Positions 1 to 6,665 of a stretch of DNA of 9,867 nt are shown one piece after another. Below the pieces are notes generated by a model. The model ran no database searches. It saw only the letters and a list, made by a program, of their open reading frames with translations, and was not told the DNA's origin. Position 1 is the stretch's first letter. The number at the start of each line of letters is the position of its first letter. A program made the translations under genes and the position numbers. Source of the stretch: Solobacterium sp. (GTDB taxonomy: Bacteria > Bacillota_I > Bacilli_A > Erysipelotrichales > Erysipelotrichaceae); assembly GCA_017536845.1 (NCBI GenBank), contig JAFWCP010000151.1, positions 1 through 9,867 on the forward strand, given 5' to 3'.

Positions 1-22
1 AGGATACCTTAAGTACATTTTA

Positions 23-48
23 AAACAGCCTCACGAATGAGGCTGTTT
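23..48 (+). terminator. Intrinsic terminator of an upstream gene
   Basis: A perfect 11-bp inverted repeat (AAACAGCCTCA, loop CGAA, TGAGGCTGTTT) is seen. The A-rich left arm and T-rich right arm are typical of a Bacillota rho-independent terminator that can work in both directions. The gene it serves lies before the window. Confidence 0.8.
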
Positions 49-158
49 GTGATTATCGGGGTTATCTCCCGGGAACGTCAGTACATTGAACTAATACGTT
101 TGAAGAAGCGGATTACCGGATGTATCTGCTGAACCGGCATCTGGAAGAAGCAGCATAA
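49..158 (+). pseudogene. Frame-broken coding remnant, family unknown
   Basis: Two overlapping frames read like one small protein interrupted by a frameshift. From a GTG at 49 the frame gives VIIGVISRERQYIELIR. Near position 99 another frame takes over and gives FEEADYRMYLLNRHLEEAA, ending in TAA at 156-158. The composition (charged, helix-forming) is protein-like, but neither part has a ribosome binding site and the second has no start codon near its beginning. It could be a decayed gene end left by a deletion, or chance. I do not recognise the family. Confidence 0.25.
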
Positions 159-314
159 TCAAGGTGCCGGCAGCTGAAGCCTTCGTGAACGGCTGGGCAT
201 GACTGAAATCTGCCTTACGATATCCGTATGAAGCTGTATCATGAACATGCTTTCTTCTGCCATCCTGAAAAGATTGTCGGAAGCATGGAAACGGCAGGAA
301 AACCGGAGGATGTT

Positions 315-1019
315 ATGGTCAATGAATGTCTGATCTGCGGCGCACCGCTTGTCTATCTGGAACATGACGAAGAGATGGAATGTGCGATCTGCCATAAAAA
401 AGTCTTCAGCAAAACCCGCTGCGTCAACGGACATTATGTCTGCAATGAATGCCATATGGCCGGCCTGGATGCAATTCTGGCAGTCTGTATGAAAAGCACG
501 GAAACAGACCCCGCGGCAGTCATTCAGGAAATGATGGCGCTGCCGTTCTGCCATATGCATGGCCCTGAACATCATGTGATGGTCGGGGCGGCCCTGCTGA
601 CCGCGTACCGGAACGCGGGCGGAGAAATCAGTCTTGAAAATGCACTGGGCGAAATGATGAACAGAGGCAGGAGCGTCCCCGGCGGGGCCTGCGGCTTCTG
701 GGGCGCCTGCGGCGCCGGCATCAGTTCCGGGATGTTTGTTTCCATCATCTCAGCATCTACGCCGCTTTCTGCAGAACCCTTTGCGCTGGCGCATCAGATG
801 ACATCAAAGTCACTGGGAAAGATCGGCGAAATCGGCGGCCCCCGCTGCTGCAAACGGGATTCGTATTTATCCATCCTGGCGGCGGTTGACTTTACGGCGG
901 AGCATTTCGGCGTTCAGATGAAAAAACCGGAAATCATCTGCACGCATGCGGCAAAGAACCGCCAGTGCATCGGCAGACGTTGTCCTTTCAGCCAGGCAAA
1001 TCATCCAAATCCGCAATGA
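315..1019 (+). CDS. DUF5714-type Cys-rich protein
   Basis: This encodes 234 residues, cytoplasmic, with no signal peptide or membrane segment. The N-terminal part carries zinc-ribbon-like pairs (CLIC at 5-8, CAIC at 23-26, C36, and CNEC at 43-46). A histidine stretch follows (CHMHGPEHH near 79-87), then a glycine/cysteine motif GACGFWGACGAG (124-135), GPRCCKRDSYL (175-185) and a Cys-rich tail (QCIGRRCPF). From memory this pattern matches DUF5714 proteins, which sometimes occur next to or fused with SAM-dependent methyltransferases; no reaction is established. The Cys and His residues suggest metal or Fe-S binding, which is inference. I chose the ATG at 315 because GGAGGA sits four bases before it and the family-like sequence begins there. 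The frame is open upstream to an ATG at 228, which has no ribosome binding site. It ends in TGA, about 145 bases before the next promoter. Confidence 0.8.
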   Translation: MVNECLICGAPLVYLEHDEEMECAICHKKVFSKTRCVNGHYVCNECHMAGLDAILAVCMKSTETDPAAVIQEMMALPFCHMHGPEHHVMVGAALLTAYRNAGGEISLENALGEMMNRGRSVPGGACGFWGACGAGISSGMFVSIISASTPLSAEPFALAHQMTSKSLGKIGEIGGPRCCKRDSYLSILAAVDFTAEHFGVQMKKPEIICTHAAKNRQCIGRRCPFSQANHPNPQ

Positions 1020-1023
1020 CCTG

Positions 1024-1087
1024 CCTCAGTACAGATGTTCATGGCTGATTTTCCGTCCGTGTTTTTCATGAATATAAACCACTGAGG
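1024..1087 (+). repeat. Nested inverted repeats after the DUF5714 gene
   Basis: CCTCAGT (1024-1030) pairs with ACTGAGG (1081-1087). Inside it TTCATG (1038-1043) pairs with CATGAA (1067-1072). Transcribed, this could form a long imperfect hairpin ending the DUF5714 transcript, but there is no clean T-tract, so it is a weak terminator candidate. The rest of the 1020-1164 gap shows no gene. Confidence 0.25.
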
Positions 1088-1164
1088 ATGACCATTCTGC
1101 CTGTCTCTTGTCTGCAAAATGTCAGAAATGTGTGTTTCATTTTTCTGCCGGACAATCTTTTCTA

Positions 1165-1173
1165 TGGTAAAAT
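1165..1173 (+). promoter_or_regulatory. Extended -10 promoter of the STAS gene
   Basis: TGGTAAAAT gives an extended -10 (TGn followed by TAAAAT) 42 bases before the STAS start codon. No good -35 box stands 16-18 bases upstream, consistent with dependence on the TG extension. The motif closely resembles the one before the binding-protein gene (TGGTACAAT at 7812-7820). An AGGAG ribosome binding site follows at 1201-1205. Confidence 0.5.
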
Positions 1174-1215
1174 TGATTTCATAAAGAATATCTGATTGAA
1201 AGGAGAAAGATCATT

Positions 1216-1515
1216 ATGATCATTCAGAAAACCATGAAAGGAACGGTCCTGAATGTAGCTCTGGAAGGACGTCTGGACACCTCGACTGCCCCTCAGCTTG
1301 AAGAGGAACTGAAAAACGATCTGCTCGGCATCTTTAATCTGGAAATGGATTTCTCTAAACTGGAGTATATTTCTTCAGCCGGCCTGCGGGTCTTGCTGTG
1401 GGCAAAGAAACAGCTTTACGGCAAGGGCAAGGTTACAATCCGGCATCCCAACGAAATTGTCAGGGAAGTATTCAGTGTCACCGGCTTTGATGATATTCTG
1501 CAGGTTGAACTGTGA
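1216..1515 (+). CDS. STAS-domain protein, anti-sigma-factor-antagonist type
   Basis: This 99-residue protein is a single STAS domain of usual length for RsbV/SpoIIAA relatives. It has the beta-strand start (GTVLNVALEGRLDTSTAP, residues 9-26) and the signature DFSKLEYISSAGLRVLL (45-61). In SpoIIAA the phospho-acceptor serine lies in a DSSGL motif; here S54 of ISSAGL aligns with it, so phosphorylation control is possible. In known systems an unphosphorylated STAS protein binds an RsbW-type kinase and releases its target. The next gene starts nine bases after its TGA and encodes an RsbW-like protein, so the two probably form a translationally linked pair. No sigma factor gene lies nearby, so the usual RsbV role cannot be assumed. 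A strong AGGAG precedes the ATG. Confidence 0.88.
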   Translation: MIIQKTMKGTVLNVALEGRLDTSTAPQLEEELKNDLLGIFNLEMDFSKLEYISSAGLRVLLWAKKQLYGKGKVTIRHPNEIVREVFSVTGFDDILQVEL

Positions 1516-1524
1516 GGGAAGGTT

Positions 1525-2070
1525 ATGAAGTCAGATGTCATTTTGATTGATAATCATGGCAGCGGTTTTTCCGAAGCTGTCAATGCGGCAAAACAGATCG
1601 CCCGGTTCAAAGGGCTTGGTGAGAAAGAAACCCTCCGCCTGCAGCTGTTAGCGGAGGAGCTGCTTTCCATGGCCCGCAGCGTGACCGGGGAATTGCAGGC
1701 TTCTTTCTGGCTGGAATGTGAAGAGAATACCTATGAGCTCCATATGACAACCGAAGCTGTTCTTGGCAGAGAGATGCGCAGCAACCTGATCGCTGCCGCA
1801 ACTTCGAAGCGGAATGAAGCAGCCGGAAGCTTCCTCGGCCGTCTGCGTGACGTATTTGAGCAGGCCATGGCGTCGGATGTCTACTATACTTCCGACTATA
1901 TTTTCTATGAGATGACAGGTGAAATGAGGGCTGACCAGCCGATCAGCGTGGTCGATGGTCCTGAGTGGGACCGTTATGAACTGTCCATCCTGAAAAAACT
2001 GGCCGATGAGGTCAAGGTCTATATCCGCGGACGTCAGGTTCATCTTTCCGTGAAAAAGACATTTGCCTGA
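1525..2070 (+). CDS. RsbW-like (GHKL-fold) partner of the STAS protein
   Basis: This 181-residue soluble protein probably belongs to a small 'ATP-binding protein' family I recall beside STAS genes in Bacillota. The helix LRLQLLAEELLSMARSVTG (37-55) sits where SpoIIAB/RsbW kinases have their N-box helix, and the following strands (QASFWLECEENTYELHM, 58-74) fit the same fold. The motif TSKRNEAAGSFLGRLRD (93-109) and the tail EWDRYELSILKKLADEVKVYIRGRQ also seem typical of this family. The catalytic-type glutamate is kept (E45), but the Asn four residues later, which binds Mg-ATP in SpoIIAB, is M49, and no DxGxG box is seen. It may therefore bind the STAS protein or another partner without kinase activity; that is inference. 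The stop is followed by a terminator, so the pair forms a two-gene unit. The fold assignment is moderately certain, the function unknown. Confidence 0.75.
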   Translation: MKSDVILIDNHGSGFSEAVNAAKQIARFKGLGEKETLRLQLLAEELLSMARSVTGELQASFWLECEENTYELHMTTEAVLGREMRSNLIAAATSKRNEAAGSFLGRLRDVFEQAMASDVYYTSDYIFYEMTGEMRADQPISVVDGPEWDRYELSILKKLADEVKVYIRGRQVHLSVKKTFA

Positions 2071-2122
2071 TCCTTTTCAGCAAAGTCCATCAGAATCCGC
2101 CTGTTTTTCCGGATCACTCAGA

Positions 2123-2149
2123 AAAGGCCGATGGTTTCCGTCGGCCTTT
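2123..2149 (+). terminator. Intrinsic terminator of the STAS unit
   Basis: AAAGGCCGATGG, loop TTT, then CCGTCGGCCTTT forms a 12-bp stem with one G-U pair and ends in TTTC. It separates the STAS/RsbW-like pair from the symporter gene. Confidence 0.85.
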
Positions 2150-2164
2150 CACTAAGATAAAACC

Positions 2165-2180
2165 CGGCAGTTTCCTGCCG
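2165..2180 (+). other. Small hairpin before the symporter ribosome binding site
   Basis: CGGCAG, loop TTTC, CTGCCG gives a perfect 6-bp stem that ends 7 bases before the AAGGAG at 2188-2193. It could influence translation initiation of the symporter or add to termination from the preceding hairpin. I find no convincing promoter between 2150 and 2200. Confidence 0.35.
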
Positions 2181-2199
2181 AAAATGTAAGGAGTACAGA

Positions 2200-2355
2200 A
2201 TGTTCAGCAAAGCAGCATTTCCCACCTCTCAGGGGGGATGCCCTTACACAGGCAATCAAGTATACGGAAGAAAAACTGAAGGGAATCGTAAAGAATCGAA
2301 AATTTGCCATGCGGGTGCTGCTGGCAGCCGAAGAAGCCGCAGCGCTTTTTATTGA
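2200..2355 (+). pseudogene. True 5' end of the symporter gene, split off by a G-run frameshift
   Basis: An ATG at 2200 has the best ribosome binding site of the region (AAGGAG, 6-base gap) and opens MFSKAAFPTSQGG, but this frame ends at a TGA at 2353-2355 after 51 codons. The symporter frame is one base ahead and open from 2156, yet has no ATG, GTG or TTG before 2309. Reading five Gs instead of six at 2232-2237 joins the frames as MFSKAAFPTSQG-DALTQAIKYTEEKLKG and on into the symporter, restoring a protein of 549 residues. The coding character of 2237-2308 in the downstream frame (TEEKLKGIVKNRKFA) supports this. The extra G may be a real mutation, slippage-based on/off switching, or a sequencing error. 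Confidence 0.75.
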
Positions 2356-3850
2356 AAAGGCTAAGCCCGGCGCCACTTTGAAGGTGGAAATCCGTCATGG
2401 GCTGGCCGGAAGGAAACTGGTCATCAGCGCTCCGGGTGAGCAGGCAGATCCCTTTCCTGACAGCGGTATGGAGGCAGATCTCAGCAATATGGAGGATGAA
2501 GATGCCTTGCAGGCAATCAGGGCCATCCTGCTGCGGGCACAGGAAGAACGGATCCGTTTTTCCTGTGCCGGAGGCGTCAACCGGGTCAGAATCTCGCTGG
2601 CCTTAACGAAACGTCCGGCCCTGTTCTATACCGTCACCGCCCTGCTGGCAGGCTTGGTCTTCGGCATCATCCTGAAATGGGGGCTGCCGGGGATTGGCGA
2701 AGCCGTTGATACATATCTTCTGGATCCGTTTACGACTGTTTTCATGAATGCGCTGCGGATGATCATCGGCCCGGTTGTCTTCTTTTCGATTGTTTCCTGT
2801 ATCACCCAGTTCAAGAACCTGCGCGAACTGGGCAGAATCGGAGCCAAGGTCATGGGGATGTACCTGCTGACAACGGTCATTGCCATCCTGCCTGCGCTGG
2901 GCATTTCCGCTGTCATCAGGCCCGGTGAGTGGGGGTTTGCCCTGGCAATGACGAACGCGGAAGCGGTTGCCGTTGACACGGATGTCGATACCTCCCTGTT
3001 AACGACGCTGGTCAATATCGTGTCCGGCAACATCCTGTCGCCGTTTCTGCATGCGGATACGATGCAGATCATGTTTATTGCCGTACTGTGCGGAATTGCC
3101 ATCAGCAGGATCGGCGAATCCGCCGCCGTGCTGGCTGATTTCTTTGAAGCCTGCAATACACTGTTTCTGACCATCACGTCATTGGTTACCCAGTTTATCC
3201 CCGCGGCTGTCTTCTGTTCCATGGCCAGCATGATCCTGACGATGCAGACGGAATCGTTCCTGGCCGTACTTGGCATGGGACTGCTCTTTATCTTCACCTG
3301 CGCCTGCATGATCGGCATCTGCTGCCTTCTGATCCTGGTGATGGGGAGCCTGAACCCGCTGACTTTCCTGAAGAAGAGCAGGGAAGGGATGCTGACGAGC
3401 TTTACATTAAGCTCAAGCGCCGCGGCCATTCCCGTCAACATGAAGACCTGCACGGAGAAACTCGGCATTTCATCCAGGATCTGCAGTTTTTCCATCCCCC
3501 TTGGGGCAATTGTCAACATGGACGGTGCCTGCATCTTCATGGTGATCTGCGGCCTGTTCCTTGCCCGCGCCTATGGCGTGACAGTGCTTTCTTCCGGACT
3601 CGTTTCACTGATGATCACCATCATCCTTCTGTCCCTGGCGTCACCCGGCGTCCCCGGGGCAGGCCTTGTCTGCACGGGAATTGTCGTTGCGACCATCGGT
3701 GTGCCGATCGTAGGAATCGGCCTGGACATGGGCATTTATCCCTTCCTGGATATGTTCAGTACCGCTTCCAACACGACCGGCGACGTCATGGCAGCACTGG
3801 TTGTCGCGAAAAACGAAGGCCTGCTGGATGAGGAATTCTTTAACGGCTGA
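2309..3850 (+). CDS. SLC1/DAACS-type Na+ (or H+)-coupled symporter with N-terminal RsbW-like domain
   Basis: This is the intact reading frame (513 residues), probably a 5'-truncated view of a 549-residue protein that starts at 2200. Residues about 1-100 are cytoplasmic and not part of the transporter. MRVLLAAEEAAALFIEKAKPG followed by strands (TLKVEIRHG, KLVISAPG) and NRVRISLALT resembles the RsbW-like protein encoded just upstream. From residue 103 the sequence is a standard dicarboxylate/amino acid:cation symporter: first helix at 104-123, the scaffold FMNALRMIIGPVVFFSIV, the HP1 serine motif SSSAAAIPVNM (368-378), TM7 NMDGA (403-407, usually NMDGT), HP2 ASPGVPGAG (444-452) and TM8 NTTGDVM (488-494). 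AAIPVNM recalls the Ser/Thr carrier SstT, whereas NMDG and TTGDVM recall glutamate/dicarboxylate carriers, so the substrate is open. The ATG at 2309 has no ribosome binding site. The nucleotidase gene starts 44 bases downstream with no terminator between. Confidence 0.88.
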   Translation: MRVLLAAEEAAALFIEKAKPGATLKVEIRHGLAGRKLVISAPGEQADPFPDSGMEADLSNMEDEDALQAIRAILLRAQEERIRFSCAGGVNRVRISLALTKRPALFYTVTALLAGLVFGIILKWGLPGIGEAVDTYLLDPFTTVFMNALRMIIGPVVFFSIVSCITQFKNLRELGRIGAKVMGMYLLTTVIAILPALGISAVIRPGEWGFALAMTNAEAVAVDTDVDTSLLTTLVNIVSGNILSPFLHADTMQIMFIAVLCGIAISRIGESAAVLADFFEACNTLFLTITSLVTQFIPAAVFCSMASMILTMQTESFLAVLGMGLLFIFTCACMIGICCLLILVMGSLNPLTFLKKSREGMLTSFTLSSSAAAIPVNMKTCTEKLGISSRICSFSIPLGAIVNMDGACIFMVICGLFLARAYGVTVLSSGLVSLMITIILLSLASPGVPGAGLVCTGIVVATIGVPIVGIGLDMGIYPFLDMFSTASNTTGDVMAALVVAKNEGLLDEEFFNG

Positions 3851-3894
3851 TTCTGAAAATCATGTCATGAGCGGAAAGGAGATATAGAAGGGCT

Positions 3895-6642
3895 ATGAGG
3901 AAAAAGAATAAAAAGATGATATGGCTTTCGTTTGTCCTTCTTGCAGTCCTGCTTGTCGGCATTACGGCTTTCCGCAGTAAGCGCAGACAGGAAACCCATA
4001 TCCTTGTCATGTCGACAGCTGATATCCATGGCTTTCTTATGGATACTTCTTCGGGAAAGGAAGAAACCTTCCAGTACCGCCTAGCCGGCATTGCCGGCAA
4101 GGTGAATCAGGTCCGTACGTCACACAGGTATGATGATGTGGTGCTGCTGGATGCCGGCGACATGTTTTCAGGGCATCCGGTGTCCGATCTGAACCATGGC
4201 GCATCCATACGGGCTGCCATGGACCGGATGGACTATGACGCCGTGGTGCTGGGCAATCATGAATTCGACGATGATGTGACTGTCTATGCGGCCGATGACA
4301 AAGCCACCATTGCCCCATATGAAATCGGGTCTGTTTCAGGCGATTCAGAAACACCGGTTCTGGCCGCCAACCTGTACAGCGCAGATGACGGCAGCCGGGT
4401 GGATTTTACCAGCGACTATACGATTCTTGAAAAAGCCGGCGTACGGATTGCCGTAGTCGGCTGGATTCCGGATTATTCCGCCGCTGTGCTGGCTGAAAAA
4501 ATCGCGCCGTATACGATTGATGATGACCTTGCAAAGCTGGATGCGCTTCTGGGCAGGATCAATGACGAAGAAAGGCCGGATGCGACAATTGTGCTGACCC
4601 ATGCCGACCCGCTGGAAATTGCCGGCGAACTGTCACCGGCAAACGTGGATCTTGTGATCGGCGGCCATACCCATCAGTTCATTGCTGAAAAAGCCGCCAA
4701 CGGCATTGTCTGCCTGCAGGGATACTGCTATGGCTGCGGCTATGCCTCGGCGGAAATCGTCATTGGCAAAGACGGCAATGTGGGCGTTCAGGATCTGCGC
4801 TGCACCGACCTGACAAGGCAAAGGGAGCGGCTGTATGATACACCGTTGAATGCTGCCCATCTTGACCGTGATATCATGGCTTTGTCGCGTTCGGCCTGGG
4901 CTGAGATTGCCGGCCGCATCAGCGAAGAACTCGGCTATATTGATACGGATATCGTCAAGACAAATGACATCGGTGCCAACAGCGCCGGCAACTGGATCAG
5001 CGGCCTGATGCTGGAAGCAACAAAGGAATATGGAACGGTCGCCGCGTTTTACAACAACAGCGGCATCCGCACCGGCCTGACGATCCCAAAAGGAAAGACA
5101 ACCCGCACGATTACATCCGGAGACCTGTATACGATGACGCCCTTCAGCAACCGGCTGCTCATCTTTGAGCTTACCGGCAGGGAACTGGCAAAACAGCTGG
5201 CCGATGGCTTAAAGCATGCGGTATACGGGGACCAGATGTCCGGCCTGACATTTACCTATACGGCAGACGGCACAACCGATACACCGCGGGAACAGCGTAC
5301 CTATACCATCGAAAACATCGTCCTGGATGACGGGACCGTTGTGGATGTCAATGATGAGACGACGGTTTACCGTGTCTGCACGTCATCCTATAATGCCGCT
5401 CTTGGCAGCAGCGTATTTGCCGGCCGCCAACCGGTTGTGCCGGCTGAAGAAGCGCCGGTTGATGTGGAAGCATTTATCCGGGTGCTGCGGGAAAACAGAG
5501 ATCATAACGGCGGTTATATCCCGGTTGATCAAAGCCCCCGCGGCATTGAACTCAAAACCGAGGATCCATCCGAGCCGATTGTCACGTCGGGAAAGGAAAT
5601 CCAGAAACACGGCAACCTGGGCCTGGCCATTACCGCTTCCCAGCTGTTTGCCAGAGGTTATGAATACGGTGATGTCCTGACCGCCTTCGTCAACGGAAAA
5701 AAATATACTGTCCCGTTATGTGCCAGTTCGCTCAACGTCGATACCGGCAATCCGCTGCTGAGGGTGGTCCAGAAAGAAAACCAGGTCAGCCTTGCCTACA
5801 ATGCACGGTATTTTGCCGGCCTGGCCGGGGTTGCCGAAAGAACAAAAGACGAAAACCAATGGCACTGGCTGGTTGAACAGCCGGTGCCGGTGACGCTCCT
5901 TTTGACAGATAAAGGCGGCTATAAGGAAGAATTCCTCGACCGCCAGATGAAATTCTCCAATGAACGGTCCGATTATCCAGGCCTGACGGATGAACAGTTT
6001 GCCAACTTCCGCATGATTGCTTCATCCGGTATCAGAAAGGGGATCCTGTACCGTTCCTCTTCTCCGGTTGATCCGGTCAACAGGCGCAATACCTATGCCG
6101 ACCATGCCCTTGCGGAAGCAGGGGTGAGGACGATCATCAACCTGACCGATACGGAAGCAAAAATGCGGAAGTATGAAGGCTATGAAGAAAGCAGGTACAG
6201 CCACTGCGATATCATTGCCCTTCATCTGGGTGTGGATTTTACGACGAAGGAATTCCAGCGGGGACTGGTGGAAGGCCTGCGCTTTATGGCTGAGCATGAA
6301 GGACCGTATCTTGTCCACTGCACTCATGGCAAGGACCGGGCCGGCGTGGTGTCGGCACTGCTGGAATGCCTGATGGGGGCTTCGGCAGATGAGGTCTTTG
6401 CGGATTACATGGAGACCTACTATAACTTCTACGGCATTACGCGGGAAAGCGAGCGCTATGAATCCATCCTTGAGCGCAACATTGCCAGAACGCTGGCGGA
6501 TATGTTCCAGGCTGAAGATATTGAAAAGGCAGATCTTGCGGCTTGCGCAGGAGATTATCTGCTTGCCATCGGGCTGCCGGAAGAAACACTGTTAAAACTC
6601 AAAGCCAGGCTGGCCGAAACGGCGGATCTGGACGATGACTGA
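3895..6642 (+). CDS. Surface-anchored 5'-nucleotidase / tyrosine-phosphatase fusion
   Basis: This large 915-residue protein starts with a basic stretch and one hydrophobic segment (8-25) that reads as an uncleaved signal anchor, placing the rest outside the membrane. Residues about 35-300 form a metallophosphatase of the UshA/5'-nucleotidase class with all metal motifs: D43/H45 (ADIH), GDMFSG (88-93), GNHEFD (120-125), H236 (THAD) and GGHTH (256-260). Residues about 340-515 match the C-terminal nucleotide-binding domain (NNSGIRTGL, SGDLYTMTPFSNRL). Residues about 570-645 form a beta-rich piece (GNLGLAIT, GYEYGDVL, LNVDTGNPLLR) that resembles the C-terminal domain of SAM hydroxide adenosyltransferases, at low certainty. 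Residues about 700-870 are a tyrosine/dual-specificity phosphatase with HCTHGKDRAG (808-817; C809 nucleophile, R815). The expected reactions are hydrolysis of nucleoside mono- or cyclic phosphates and dephosphorylation of phosphotyrosine or another phosphoester. AAGGAG lies 12 bases before the ATG, an unusually long gap. It probably shares a transcript with the symporter and the PAP2 gene. Confidence 0.9.
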   Translation: MRKKNKKMIWLSFVLLAVLLVGITAFRSKRRQETHILVMSTADIHGFLMDTSSGKEETFQYRLAGIAGKVNQVRTSHRYDDVVLLDAGDMFSGHPVSDLNHGASIRAAMDRMDYDAVVLGNHEFDDDVTVYAADDKATIAPYEIGSVSGDSETPVLAANLYSADDGSRVDFTSDYTILEKAGVRIAVVGWIPDYSAAVLAEKIAPYTIDDDLAKLDALLGRINDEERPDATIVLTHADPLEIAGELSPANVDLVIGGHTHQFIAEKAANGIVCLQGYCYGCGYASAEIVIGKDGNVGVQDLRCTDLTRQRERLYDTPLNAAHLDRDIMALSRSAWAEIAGRISEELGYIDTDIVKTNDIGANSAGNWISGLMLEATKEYGTVAAFYNNSGIRTGLTIPKGKTTRTITSGDLYTMTPFSNRLLIFELTGRELAKQLADGLKHAVYGDQMSGLTFTYTADGTTDTPREQRTYTIENIVLDDGTVVDVNDETTVYRVCTSSYNAALGSSVFAGRQPVVPAEEAPVDVEAFIRVLRENRDHNGGYIPVDQSPRGIELKTEDPSEPIVTSGKEIQKHGNLGLAITASQLFARGYEYGDVLTAFVNGKKYTVPLCASSLNVDTGNPLLRVVQKENQVSLAYNARYFAGLAGVAERTKDENQWHWLVEQPVPVTLLLTDKGGYKEEFLDRQMKFSNERSDYPGLTDEQFANFRMIASSGIRKGILYRSSSPVDPVNRRNTYADHALAEAGVRTIINLTDTEAKMRKYEGYEESRYSHCDIIALHLGVDFTTKEFQRGLVEGLRFMAEHEGPYLVHCTHGKDRAGVVSALLECLMGASADEVFADYMETYYNFYGITRESERYESILERNIARTLADMFQAEDIEKADLAACAGDYLLAIGLPEETLLKLKARLAETADLDDD

Positions 6643-6665
6643 CAAAAGAATCTGGAGGCAAATGA

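Noticed and set aside
228..314. Upstream ATG start for the DUF5714 gene
   Set aside because: No ribosome binding site at 228 or 285, whereas 315 has GGAGGA at ideal spacing and begins the family-like sequence.
2200..2355. Programmed ribosomal frameshift at the G run
   Set aside because: Joining the frames needs a +1 shift, and no known stimulator such as a stop codon or internal Shine-Dalgarno sequence at the shift site is seen; an indel or slippage at the G run is simpler.
2626..3540. Minus-strand frame of 304 codons opposite the symporter
   Set aside because: The plus strand carries all SLC1 motifs here; the reverse reading is low-complexity Ser/Met/Ile-rich sequence with no family features.
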